A DNA stretch of 64,000 nucleotides from Acidimicrobiia bacterium. GTDB lineage: Bacteria > Actinomycetota > Acidimicrobiia > IMCC26256 > JAOSJL01. The notes beneath the pieces are model-generated. The model made no database searches, was not told the DNA's origin, and worked only from the letters and a program-made list of their open reading frames with translations. The stretch covers positions 2,911,937 through 2,975,936 of the forward strand of contig JAOSJL010000001.1 in NCBI GenBank assembly GCA_027494115.1, given 5' to 3'. A program made the position numbers and the translations under genes. Of the stretch, positions 17,186 to 25,902 are shown in pieces (position 1 is the stretch's first letter; the number at the start of each line of letters is the position of its first letter).

Positions 17186-19168
17186 CCTCGATCAGGAACT
17201 TCGCGAGTCGCTCCGCAACCGGGCCGAGGACGTCGACGCCACGATGACCGCGCCCGCCGATCTCCGGACACGAGTCCGGCAGCGGCGACACCGCAAGATC
17301 GCCGCGCTCACGTCGACCGCCGCCGTCATCGCTCTCGTCGCGGGCTTCGCCGGGCTCCAGATCACCGGTGGCGACGATGCTCAGAAGGTCACGGCAGCCG
17401 CGCCATCGTTGCCGGAGGAGATCGTGGCCCAGCGAGCGGACGGGTCGATCGTGGTCGTCGAGACGGCAACGGGAACCGAGATTCGTGAACTCGTCCCGCC
17501 GGGTCAGGTCGACATCGCATACCGCGACAACTACATCGTGTCCCCCGACGGGCAGTCCGTGTACTACGTCGAATCACCCTCTGGAGCCGACGTCGAGATC
17601 TTCATGAACGTCGACGTCTCCGACACACAACTCGCCGAGCTCCAGGCGCTGCTCGAAGCCGACGCGGATGTCGTATCCGTCGAGTTCATCGACAGGGATG
17701 CCGCCTTGGCGGAGTTCGAACAGACCTTCGCTGACGACCCTTCGCTCGTGGAGAACATCAGGCCCGAAGATCTGCCGCCATCTTTCCGCATCGATGCCGC
17801 ATCGCCCCACGCCAAGGACGCCATCACCGATCGGTACTCCGAAACCGCGGGTGTGGACCAAGCGGTGAGTGCGCCCGGAGGCTTCGCGCCGGGTTCTCAG
17901 ATGGTGGCGAGTCCGATCTTCCGGGTGGGGATCGAAGGCACCGAGCCGGAGATGGTCGGTGTCGGAACCAACCCCACAATCAGTCCCGATGGCGCGATCC
18001 TGGCGGTGGGGAGTGTGTCGGGCGACCCCGGCGATCTCGGCGTCACCGACAGAATCACGCTCTACGACGTCGAGACCGGCGAGGCACGCACGGCGCACTC
18101 CGAGGATCTCGAAGCCGCGGAAATGGTGTGGCCCGTCGGGTGGGTCGACGACTCGACGCTCGTCGTCGGCGGTCTGGAAGTACCCACGTTCCAGCCAGGA
18201 GCCGACACGAGTCCTCTGGAAAAGAACCGGTATCTCCTCGACGTCGCGGATCCCGACCTGCGTCTCCGGCCGGATGGCGCGCTCGACATCGGCAGCTCGA
18301 GCTTCGTCACCAACCACGGCTCTGTCATCACGAGCGTTCCCGCGCCGGGGGTTCTGGTGGCACGAGGTTCCTGTCGAGCAGTCTGCTCGGCTCAGGTCCG
18401 GAGCGCGAGATCGGGAGTGTCGGATTCGCGGCGACAGCGCTCGATGTCGACTCGGCCGAGGTCAACATCCTCTTTGCAGGAACTCGTGAGAAGAGCAGCG
18501 ACGAAGTCGGGGAACCGATCGACGGCAGCGTCGCCGACGCGTTCGTCGGGTACCTCGACGAGGACCACGAGGTGCACGAACTCGGCAACGATTACGTGTG
18601 GGCCCGGTGGGTTCCGGGTGAGGACGACGAGCCGGAGCCCACGCCCGAAACGACGGTGTCGGACGAGCAGATCCCCGATGAGCAGATCCCCGATGAGCAG
18701 GGGGACGATCGCCAGGTTGCCGCACAAGCGGCGGCGCTGCGCCATCTGCTCGCGCCGGACCCGTCAGTGAACACCGTCGGTGGGTCCTACGCCTGGGGGC
18801 GCGTGTATGTCATCGACCATCCCGAATCCGAGGCAGCCGACCCCACCGGCGCACTCTTCGGTGAGGCAGGTTCCCCGTTCACCGACGAGGAGCGTCACAT
18901 CATCGAAGAGGCCGTCGCCGACGTGACCGATGTGAGGTGGATCTCGAGCGACGAGGAGCTCGATCCCAACGGAGCGATCCCTGAAGACAGCGCCGTCGTG
19001 ACCCTGGGGCCGCTCGTGCGGACCGGCGAACCGAACAGCGAATCGGGCGAGGTCGGCGTCGGGATGCGCTGTGGAAGCACCTGCGGACTCTGGCTGACCT
19101 ACACGCTCGCCGAGACCGCCGACGGATGGAGAGTCACGGGGAACCTCCCCCAGGTGACCGTCTCCTGA
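17178..19168 (+). CDS. Sigma-linked membrane protein with embedded FtsX-like extracellular domain (one frame break)
   Basis: About 663 residues. A cytoplasmic N-terminus of ~45 residues (MRDLDQELRESLRNR, RVRQRRHRK) could contact the sigma factor. One membrane helix (about 46-65) follows. Outside, residues ~120-235 read like the FtsX extracellular domain: VEIFMNVDVSDTQLAELQ, VVSVEFIDRDAALAEFEQ, LPPSFRI, then GVDQAV. A beta-propeller-like region (SPDGAILAVGS, DDSTLVVGG) and a C-terminal domain complete it. There is an IPDEQ repeat near residue 500. A missing base in the 5-G run at 18347-18351 explains the only break (APGGSGGTRFLSSS restored). It is probably an anti-sigma factor or envelope sensor; no canonical zinc anti-sigma motif is visible. 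Confidence 0.82.
18662..18700 (+). repeat. 15-bp tandem repeat encoding IPDEQ
   Basis: atccccgatgagcag occurs twice in tandem after a partial gacgagcag, giving DEQ-IPDEQ-IPDEQ in an acidic linker of the sigma-linked protein. Confidence 0.9.
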
Positions 19169-19344
19169 CACCGGTCGAGCCGGCTCGTGGAAGGTGACCT
19201 CGGCGATCTCGGCCGGGCCGTAGGAACACGGAAGCGCCGGGTCCTGGCATCGGACCTGGCAGTCTGCGGGTCCCTCGACGAACGCCCGCAGCCTACCGAG
19301 AGCCGTGAACCACCAGTCTGCGGTCGGGGCCGCATCCGGGCAGA
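19169..19344 (-). other. Intergenic gap with a start-less protein-like reading frame
   Basis: On the minus strand the gap reads, without stops, ADWWFTALGRLRAFVEG followed by PADCQVRCQDPALPCSYG and AEIAEVTFHEP. High third-position GC and clustered Cys/aromatic residues make it look coding. There is no plausible start codon before it meets the serine hydrolase. It may be a gene remnant or chance. Confidence 0.3.
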
Positions 19345-20541
19345 ATGGCCGCCGTGACCCCCGAACCCTCCACCGTCGACCTGTCGCGCGTCGTCGAGCT
19401 GCTCGAGATCCAGCGCGGGAAAGATCTCCACGAGGGGGCGCAGGTCTACGTCTCGAGGGCGGGCTCGCTTCTCCTCGACGAGGCCGTCGGCGAGTCGCGC
19501 GCCGGACGTCGTATCGAACGTGACGACGTCATGCTTCTCTACTCCGCCGGCAAGCCCCTGACGACGGTCGCCGTGCTGCAACTCTGGGAACGGGGACGAC
19601 TCGGACTCGATGACCGTGTGGGTGACTACATCGCGGACTGGGGTGGCGGCAAGGAGTCGGTGACGATCCGTCACGTCCTGACGCACACGGGCGGCTTCCC
19701 GCGGGCCGCGACCGACCTCTACGACACCGATGTGGGCTTCGACGAGACGCTCGCCGCGATTGCGGCGCATCCGGCGGAGTGGGAGCCGGGCACGAAGGCC
19801 GGTTACCACTTGTTCGCCGGTTGGAGCGTCCTCGGTGCCATCGTCGAGGCCGTCGACGGCCGACGGATCGACCGCTACGTCACCGACGAGGTCTTCACCC
19901 CGCTCGGCATGGACGACTGCTTCATCGGCGTACCACCCGACGAACAGGCCCGACTCGGCGACCGTCTCGTGCCGGTTCAGTGGAAGGGGCATGTGATGCT
20001 CCGCCCCGACGGCGACGAGCTCGCCTTCGTGCCCTACCGCGTCGACGAATCACACAACGAGCACTGGCACATCGCCAAGATCGAACCGGGGGGTAACGCG
20101 CGGGGGTCGGCGCGTGCACTGGGTCGCTTCTACGAGTCACTCCTGGGGTTGGGTCCACAGGTCCTCGAGCCCCGGACCGTCGAGGTGATGGCGAGCGCCC
20201 ACCGCCGCAACATGCGTGACAGCACGTTTCTGGCGGTCGCGCCGTGGGGCCTCGGCGTACAGCTCTCCGAGATGATCGGAGGCGGCGCCGGGCGGCGCGC
20301 GTTCGGCCACGGCGGAATGGTGTCGACGGAGGCGTTCTGTGATCCCGACCTCGATCTCGTGGTCGTCGTGGTGACCAACGGCCTCCCGGGTTTTCTCGAA
20401 CACGACCAGCGGGTGTCCGCGATCGTGGATGCGATCTACTCGGCCCTCGGTGACGACGCGCAGCATGTACGCCGTCCGGCTCGAACTCTCGCCGAGGAGT
20501 GGGGATTCGCCAAGGGAACGGTCCGTCCCGACGACGCGTGA
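19345..20541 (+). CDS. Serine hydrolase of the beta-lactamase/class C fold
   Basis: 398 residues, no signal peptide. SAGK near residue 69 is the SxxK nucleophile motif. RHVLTHTGGFPRA is the following conserved helix. FGHGGM near the C-terminus replaces the KTG triad as in esterase-type class C homologues (EstB, LACTB-like). The expected YxN appears altered (around GYHLFAGWS), so the middle catalytic Tyr is probably the Y of GYH. It is likely a cytosolic esterase or peptidase rather than an antibiotic-resistance enzyme. The gap before it (19169-19344) holds no confident gene, but see the note on a minus reading frame there. Confidence 0.88.
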   Translation: MAAVTPEPSTVDLSRVVELLEIQRGKDLHEGAQVYVSRAGSLLLDEAVGESRAGRRIERDDVMLLYSAGKPLTTVAVLQLWERGRLGLDDRVGDYIADWGGGKESVTIRHVLTHTGGFPRAATDLYDTDVGFDETLAAIAAHPAEWEPGTKAGYHLFAGWSVLGAIVEAVDGRRIDRYVTDEVFTPLGMDDCFIGVPPDEQARLGDRLVPVQWKGHVMLRPDGDELAFVPYRVDESHNEHWHIAKIEPGGNARGSARALGRFYESLLGLGPQVLEPRTVEVMASAHRRNMRDSTFLAVAPWGLGVQLSEMIGGGAGRRAFGHGGMVSTEAFCDPDLDLVVVVVTNGLPGFLEHDQRVSAIVDAIYSALGDDAQHVRRPARTLAEEWGFAKGTVRPDDA

Positions 20542-20547
20542 GCACTC

Positions 20548-21372
20548 CTACTCGGTGCTGCTGATCCCAGCCGTGATCTCGAGAAGCTGCACGTGGACAC
20601 CGGGTGGCGCCGCCACGATGTCGCCGGAGAACAGCCAGGCGTCGGGATCGCCCGACCAGTCGGTGACGACACCTCCCGCCTCGCGGACGAGCACCGCCGC
20701 TGCGGCCACGTCCCAGGTACCGAGCGCGAGCTCGAAGTAGCCGTCGAACGAACCGGCGGCCGTGTAAGCGAGATCCATGCTCGCGGCTCCCGCACGACGG
20801 AGATCCTCGAAGTCGTGCAGCGCCGTATCGAACACCGGGAGGTAGCGGTCCAGGAGGTCGTTGCGGCGGAACGGGAATCCGGTCGCGACGATCGCGCTCG
20901 TCGGGGCACGCGTCGACACCGCGAGCGGATCACCGTTGCGGAACGCCCCGCCGCCCTGTCGGGCGCGGTACGTGTCGCCGAGCATCGGCGCGTGGATCAC
21001 ACCGACGACCGGGCGGCCGCCCGCGACGAGAGCCACCGACACCCCCACCATCGGGAACCGATGCAGGAAGTTGGCCGTTCCGTCGAGCGGATCGACGTAC
21101 CAGCCGACCGGGCCGCGTTCACCGCCGCCTTCTTCGCCGAAAAAGGGAATGTCCGGGAAAGTGGCATCGAGCGACGCGCGCACGGCCTCTTCGCTGCCGG
21201 TGTCGACGTCGCTGACCCAGTCCCCGGGAGACTTCTCGCGCACACCTTCGGCGTTTCCGAAGCCCTCGAGCACGATCGCGCCGCCCGCGTGTGCGGCCGT
21301 CTGCGCGGCATCGGTCAATGCGTCGAGGTCCTCGGGACCGAACGGATCGGGAGGGAACGGAGAGGTCGGCAT
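20548..21372 (-). CDS. Inositol monophosphatase family protein
   Basis: 274 residues. The metal-site motifs are complete: FGEEGG (Glu), WYVDPLDGTANFLHRFP (Asp-Pro-Leu-Asp-Gly-Thr) and ALGTWDVAAAAVLVREAGG (the C-terminal Trp-Asp). It hydrolyses a phosphate monoester such as inositol phosphate, histidinol phosphate or PAP using Mg2+. Which one is not decidable, though actinobacterial HisN homologues share this size. The ATG overlaps the stop of the upstream paralog by one base (TGATG), so the pair is coupled. It is convergent with the serine hydrolase. Confidence 0.92.
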   Translation of the reverse strand: MPTSPFPPDPFGPEDLDALTDAAQTAAHAGGAIVLEGFGNAEGVREKSPGDWVSDVDTGSEEAVRASLDATFPDIPFFGEEGGGERGPVGWYVDPLDGTANFLHRFPMVGVSVALVAGGRPVVGVIHAPMLGDTYRARQGGGAFRNGDPLAVSTRAPTSAIVATGFPFRRNDLLDRYLPVFDTALHDFEDLRRAGAASMDLAYTAAGSFDGYFELALGTWDVAAAAVLVREAGGVVTDWSGDPDAWLFSGDIVAAPPGVHVQLLEITAGISSTE

Positions 21373-22118
21373 CAGGCGCGGGCCTTCTCCGCGATGGCAT
21401 CGAAGAGGGGTTGCGTGGCAGCTGCGGCGATGTGGCGCCGCGCGTTCGTGTCGTCGGTCACGAGCGGCTCACCGGCGAGATCCTCGATGACGGCACCTGC
21501 CTCGGTGCACGCCAGCATTCCCCCGAGATAGTCCCAGGGGGCGTGGGTCGGACCCGAGTCGATGAAGGCGTCGATGTTCCCGGCGGCCACGTCGCACAAG
21601 GCAAGTGCGCCGGAGCCGAGGGATCGGAACTGCTTCCAGCCGGTCGGGTACGCGGGCATGCCGTTCCAGGCGATGAGGGCATCCGCTGTGTCGGCGACCG
21701 ACGACGACTCGATCGGCGCGTCGTCGCGCCGAGCGCCGCGACCGCGCACGGCCGTGGTCGCCGTGCCCGTGACCTGGTTCACGACGAGAGCGGCGAGCGC
21801 TCCCACCGCGTCCAACGCGCAGATCGAGGTCCCCCAGTACGGGATGTTTCGAGAGGCGTTGGTGGACCCGTCGACGGGATCGAGGACGACCGTCACCGGA
21901 GCGTCGAGGTCGCCGGTCACACCCGACTCCTCGCTCACGACACGGACCCGTTCGCCGTGCAGCACGTCGAGTGCCGCCGCGTCGGCCACCAGGTCGAGTG
22001 CATACTGACCCGGGCGATCGGTGCGGTCCCGGCGTGCCGCGGCATCCGAGGAATCCAGAGCGGAACGGATACGCCGACCGATCACGTCGAAACAGGCGAG
22101 GAGATCGTCGGGGGTCAT
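21372..22118 (-). CDS. Second inositol monophosphatase family protein, divergent
   Basis: About 248 residues. VSEESG supplies the Glu and VVLDPVDGSTNASRNIPYWG the DPxDGSxN metal motif. APWDYLGGMLACTEAGAV is the C-terminal Asp motif. It is much less like its neighbour than a recent duplicate would be, so the two probably act on different substrates. Start ATG 22116-22118 is chosen; a GTG four codons further upstream is possible. The open frame continues far upstream, but that part lies in the divergent promoter region and SDR gene. Confidence 0.87.
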   Translation of the reverse strand: MTPDDLLACFDVIGRRIRSALDSSDAAARRDRTDRPGQYALDLVADAAALDVLHGERVRVVSEESGVTGDLDAPVTVVLDPVDGSTNASRNIPYWGTSICALDAVGALAALVVNQVTGTATTAVRGRGARRDDAPIESSSVADTADALIAWNGMPAYPTGWKQFRSLGSGALALCDVAAGNIDAFIDSGPTHAPWDYLGGMLACTEAGAVIEDLAGEPLVTDDTNARRHIAAAATQPLFDAIAEKARA

Positions 22119-22181
22119 GACATCAGCCACGACGGGAGTCTGGCAGACTCCGGTCGAAGCCCTGCCGGATGGGCATGTGGC

Positions 22182-22199
22182 GGTTAGCCACCGGTAACC
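22182..22199. promoter_or_regulatory. Weak copy of the shared 18-bp palindrome (site J)
   Basis: ggttagc-cacc-ggtaacc resembles the operator consensus, but the right half has ggtaac in place of gttaac. It lies 44 bases upstream of the SDR start, between divergent genes, which is where an operator would be expected. Least certain of the set. Confidence 0.35.
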
Positions 22200-22242
22200 T
22201 CGCCGCACCCGATCCGTACACGACACGAAGAGGTTCACGCAC

Positions 22243-23217
22243 ATGGGCTCGCTCGACGGACGAATCATCGTCATCACCGGCGCAGGCCGCGGCATCGGCC
22301 GCGAGCACGCACTTCTGTTCGCCTCCGAGGGCGCCAAGCTCGTCATCAACGACCTCGGCGGCAACATCGACGGCACGGGTGAAGACCGCGCCCCGGCGCA
22401 GGTCGTCGTCGACGAGATCACAGAGATGGGCGGCGAGGCCGTCGCCAACACCGACAACGTCGCCGACTGGGAAGGCGGCCAGAACCTCATCAACCAGGCC
22501 ATCGACCATTACGGCGACCTCCACGCCGTTGTCAACAACGCCGGGATCCTGCGTGACCGCGTGCTCGTCAACATGACCGAGGCCGAGTGGGACGCCATCA
22601 TGACCGTCCACCTCAAGGGCCACTTCGTTCCCTCCCGTTTCGCCGCCGCGTACTGGCGCGAGCAGAGCAAGGCCGGCAAAGAGGTGAAGGCGAACATCGT
22701 CAACACCTCCTCGGGCGCCGGGCTCCTCAACAACTTCGGGCAGACGAACTACGCGGCGGCCAAGGCCGGCATCGCCACCTTCACGATGGTGGCGGCCATG
22801 GAGCTCGCCAACTACGGCGTGAGGGTGAACTGCATCGCCCCACTCGCGCGCACACGGCTCACCCTCCAGACGCCGGGAATGGACACCGTGGTGGCCGCGC
22901 CCGAAGACGCCTCCAAGTTCGACATCTGGGACCCGGCCAACATCTCGCCCGTCGTCGGCTACCTCTGCACCGAGAACCTGCCGTTCACCGGCGGCGTGTT
23001 CCATGCGGGTGGCAGCGAGATGGGCCTCTTCCAGGGCTGGACGATGAAGGACGTGGCCTCCGCTCCCGACGGTCGCTGGACGATCGCCGGTCTCGAAGAG
23101 GCGGCACCGAAGATCGTCGACCTGAACAAGGACCTCGTGTCGTCGGGCACCACGCTCGCCGAGTTCACGCCCGAGTTCCTCGTGCGCCACGGCGTCGACC
23201 TGGGCAGTTTGAGCTAG
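22243..23217 (+). CDS. SDR-family 3-hydroxyacyl-CoA dehydrogenase-like protein
   Basis: 324 residues. TGAGRGIGREHALLFASEG is the NAD-binding loop, NNAGIL the structural motif, and NTSSGAG with NYAAAKAG the catalytic Ser and YxxxK. The acidic ND after the second strand (LVINDLGG) favours NAD over NADP. The long insert and C-terminal tail (GGSEMGLFQGWTMKD) match SDRs of the multifunctional beta-oxidation enzyme type 2 group, which oxidise 3-hydroxyacyl-CoA or hydroxysteroids. Its stop codon overlaps the stop of the convergent thiolase gene at CTAG (23214-23217). The neighbours (thiolase, DUF35 fusion) support a role in CoA-thioester breakdown. Confidence 0.9.
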   Translation: MGSLDGRIIVITGAGRGIGREHALLFASEGAKLVINDLGGNIDGTGEDRAPAQVVVDEITEMGGEAVANTDNVADWEGGQNLINQAIDHYGDLHAVVNNAGILRDRVLVNMTEAEWDAIMTVHLKGHFVPSRFAAAYWREQSKAGKEVKANIVNTSSGAGLLNNFGQTNYAAAKAGIATFTMVAAMELANYGVRVNCIAPLARTRLTLQTPGMDTVVAAPEDASKFDIWDPANISPVVGYLCTENLPFTGGVFHAGGSEMGLFQGWTMKDVASAPDGRWTIAGLEEAAPKIVDLNKDLVSSGTTLAEFTPEFLVRHGVDLGSLS

Positions 23218-24407
23218 TCGCTCGGTTCAGCTCCCACGACCGACACGAAGCTCACGCACTCGCCCGGGGCGCCGCCCAGGTTGTGGGTCAGTCCCAGCTT
23301 CTTGTCGTTGGTGATCTGACGTTCGGCCGGCGCCTCGTGGCGGAGCTGGAGCCAGCACTCGAAGAGCATGCGCAGGCCCGACGCGCCGATCGGGTGCCCG
23401 AAGCTCTTCAGGCCACCGTCGGGGTTGACCGCCAGTTCGCCGTCGAGGTCGAAGGTGCCGGCGAGCACCTCCTTCCAGGCGGTGCCACGCTCGGCGAAGC
23501 CGAGGTCCTCCATGAGGACCAGCTCGGTCGGCGTGAAGCAGTCGTGCACCTCCGCCAGAGCCAGTTCGGCGCGCGGATCCTCGATGCCCGCCTGTGCGTA
23601 CGCGTCCTGTGAGGAGCGCACGACCTCCTCGAAGCTCGTGTAGTCGTACTCCGGGTCGATCGGCCCGTTCGCCGGGCCTGCCACGAAGGACAGCGCCTTC
23701 ACGTAGATCGGCTTGTCGGTGTACTCGTGGGCGTCCTCGGCCCGCACGATCATCGCCGCGGCGGATCCGTCGCTCACGCCGGAGCAGTCGAAGATCCCGA
23801 GTTGACCTGCGATGAGCGGAGAGTTGCAGATCACCTCCTTGGAGACCTCCCGCTTGAACTGCGCGCGGGGGTTGAGCGCACCGTTCTTGTGGTTCTTCCA
23901 CGCGATGCGCGTGAGAACGTCCTTCATCTCCTGCTCGTCCACCCCGTACTTCTCCCGATAGGCCGGAGCGAGCAGGCTGAACATCGCCGGGGCGGTCAAC
24001 TCGACCGCCGTGCCGTCACCGGGTGGCGGTGACATCGTGAGGCCCGAGAACCCCGAGTCCTTCAGCTTCTCGACGCCGACGGCCATGACGGTGTCGTAGG
24101 CGCCCGACGCCACGGCGTAGCAGGCGTTGCGGAACGCCTCCGAGCCGGTGGCGCACATGTTCTCGAGCCGGCTCACCGGCTTGTAGTCGAGGTGCAGCGG
24201 CCTGGAGAGCGTGAGACCACTGACGCCCGAACCCATCGTGCCCAGCCAGAACGCGTCGACGTCGTCCACGGCGACACCCGCCGAAGCCAGGGCCTCGGTG
24301 GTGGAGTCGATCACGAGATCGTCGACACTCTTGTCCCAGTGCTCGCCGAAGGGCGTGCAGCCCATCCCGACGATGGCGACGCGGTCGCGAATTCCGTGTG
24401 ATCCCAT
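23214..24407 (-). CDS. SCP2-type thiolase (acetyl-CoA acetyltransferase family)
   Basis: 397 residues from ATG 24405-24407. Catalytic Cys in ENMCATGSEAFRNACYAV and catalytic His in SFGHPIGASGLRM are both present, so this copy looks active. The C-terminal region reads THNLGGAPGECVSFV instead of the CxGxG of classical thiolases, as in SCP2/lipid-transfer thiolases. It would cleave 3-oxoacyl-CoA to acetyl- or propionyl-CoA, or run the reverse condensation. A TTG two codons upstream overlaps the fusion gene's TGA and could be the coupled start. It is downstream of the HMGCS-like/DUF35 gene, so the two products probably form a complex. Confidence 0.92.
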   Translation of the reverse strand: MGSHGIRDRVAIVGMGCTPFGEHWDKSVDDLVIDSTTEALASAGVAVDDVDAFWLGTMGSGVSGLTLSRPLHLDYKPVSRLENMCATGSEAFRNACYAVASGAYDTVMAVGVEKLKDSGFSGLTMSPPPGDGTAVELTAPAMFSLLAPAYREKYGVDEQEMKDVLTRIAWKNHKNGALNPRAQFKREVSKEVICNSPLIAGQLGIFDCSGVSDGSAAAMIVRAEDAHEYTDKPIYVKALSFVAGPANGPIDPEYDYTSFEEVVRSSQDAYAQAGIEDPRAELALAEVHDCFTPTELVLMEDLGFAERGTAWKEVLAGTFDLDGELAVNPDGGLKSFGHPIGASGLRMLFECWLQLRHEAPAERQITNDKKLGLTHNLGGAPGECVSFVSVVGAEPSD

Positions 24408-24409
24408 GA

Positions 24410-25827
24410 TCAACCTTCCCGCTTCGGTCGAGCTTTCCAGAAGTAGTTTCGAACACCGTTGACGGTCGAGATGAGCCGGAACGTCATCTCCACGCGGTCT
24501 CCGATCGCCACGCTGTCGGCGTCGACGTCGGTGAGCTCCCCCTGGTAGCGACCACCGCCCTCGAAGTCGAGCACAGCGGCGACAACAGGAGGGTTGAGCG
24601 ACGGTGCCAACCGGTCGAGGGTGAAGGTGGCGACCGTGGCTTCGAGATCAGCCAGGGGCTCGTCCTCCATGTGGTCGATGGCCCTGCATCTCACGCAGAC
24701 ACGTGACGGCGGCAGGTTGCGGGTGCCGCACTCGGTGCAGCGGCTCCCGACGAACCCGAACTTCCACTGCTCTCGACGCAGCGCGGGGGACCGGCCGGGG
24801 ACACCGGATCGGGGCGACGAGGGCCCTCACGCACGAGCGACTCGCGCCAGGTGAGGAACCGCTGGTAGTCGAGATCGTCCCGGCCACTCGCTATCCACTG
24901 GGCGACGCTCGGCGATGCCCGGTGCTGCGCGAGCGCGTCGGTGGCACGGAACACGAGGACGTCGGCGCCGTCAGCGAGGACCACGAGCGCGATCAGGGCT
25001 CCGGGCTCAGCGGCGTCGAGAACCGACGAGAGGAGGAGACCGGGGTGGGCGGTCCCCGTGTTGCCGACGGTGGCCGACAGGTCGTCGACGACGGCCTCGG
25101 GTCGCGCTCCGCTCTTCGCGAGTGCGGCCCTGACGCCGCGGGCCTGCGGCCCCGTGACGATGAGATGGTCGAGACCGTCGGGGGTGGTATCGGCCGCCTT
25201 GAGTGCGTCGGTCAGGGCCTGCTCGGCCAGGGGCGCATAGGCGTGACCACCGAAGCGCTCTTCCCACACGGTCGAGCTCCGGGCTCCGGGGACCCGCCAC
25301 CGGTCCATGAACTCCGCCGTCACCGACGCGGAGGCGACGAGCTCGGCGAGAACCGGGGCCTCATCGGAGCCTGGGCCACACACGATCGCAGCGGCGGCGT
25401 CGCCACCGTCACGCTCGTCGTTTCCCCCGGCCAGGCCGGTGCGGAGGTCGGAGAGGACCGCGAGGGTCGGCTGCTTCGCGTCGAGCGCGGCCCGGAGCGC
25501 GCCCACGCCGGAGCGAACGGAGCCGACCATGTCGTACGCGGCTGTGTCGTCGGGAAGTGCCAGCGCCACGTGGATGGCCGTGGCGTTGGTCTTGTCGAGG
25601 TAGGCGGGATCGGCCGTGGCGAAGTAGACCGCCCCGGGAGCGACACCGTCGGCGAGGCCGCGCATCGCGACACGACCCGCCTCGACGGCCATCGTGGTCG
25701 TGTCCTCGTCCGAGGAGGCGACCGCGCGGGATCCCTTTCCGGAAGGCGTTCCCAGCGCCGCCGCGATCGCCGACCGCTGGAGCCGGTAGTAGGGGACGTA
25801 GGTCCCGTAGCTCAGGACTCCCGACAT
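24410..25827 (-). CDS. HMG-CoA synthase-like domain fused to DUF35 Zn-ribbon/OB domain (one frame break)
   Basis: About 472 residues. The first ~340 read like archaeal-type HMG-CoA synthase: MSGVLSYGTYVPYYRLQR, then SDEDTTTMAVEAGRVAMRG. The usual catalytic Cys (xACKAG) is replaced: AAYDMVGSVRSGVGAL has Val there. After a missing base in the 5-base run at 24785-24789 the frame continues ALRREQWKFGFVGSRCTECG and CVRCRAIDHM, a C4 zinc ribbon. An OB-fold follows, ending KARPKREG. In archaea thiolase, DUF35 and HMGCS form one channelling complex; here two of these are fused and the thiolase is next door. Without Cys, the domain may be a scaffold or have a different activity. An operator (site A) lies 58 bases upstream. 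Confidence 0.83.
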
Positions 25828-25884
25828 GGAATGACACTCCCGTGGCTGATCGGCGCGGGACGCATGTCCCGCTCATCCTCCGAG

Positions 25885-25902
25885 TGTAAACGACGGTTCA
25901 CA
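25885..25902. promoter_or_regulatory. Shared palindromic operator, site A
   Basis: tgtaaac-gacg-gttcaca, a near-perfect match to NGTNAAC-N4-GTTNACN. It lies 58 bases upstream of the HMGCS-like/DUF35 gene and overlaps the stop codon of the WS/DGAT gene. Confidence 0.75.

Noticed and set aside
24411-24413. TTG as the thiolase start
   Set aside because: It would overlap the preceding TGA and is possible for coupling, but ATG two codons later gives the usual family N-terminus, so I used the ATG.
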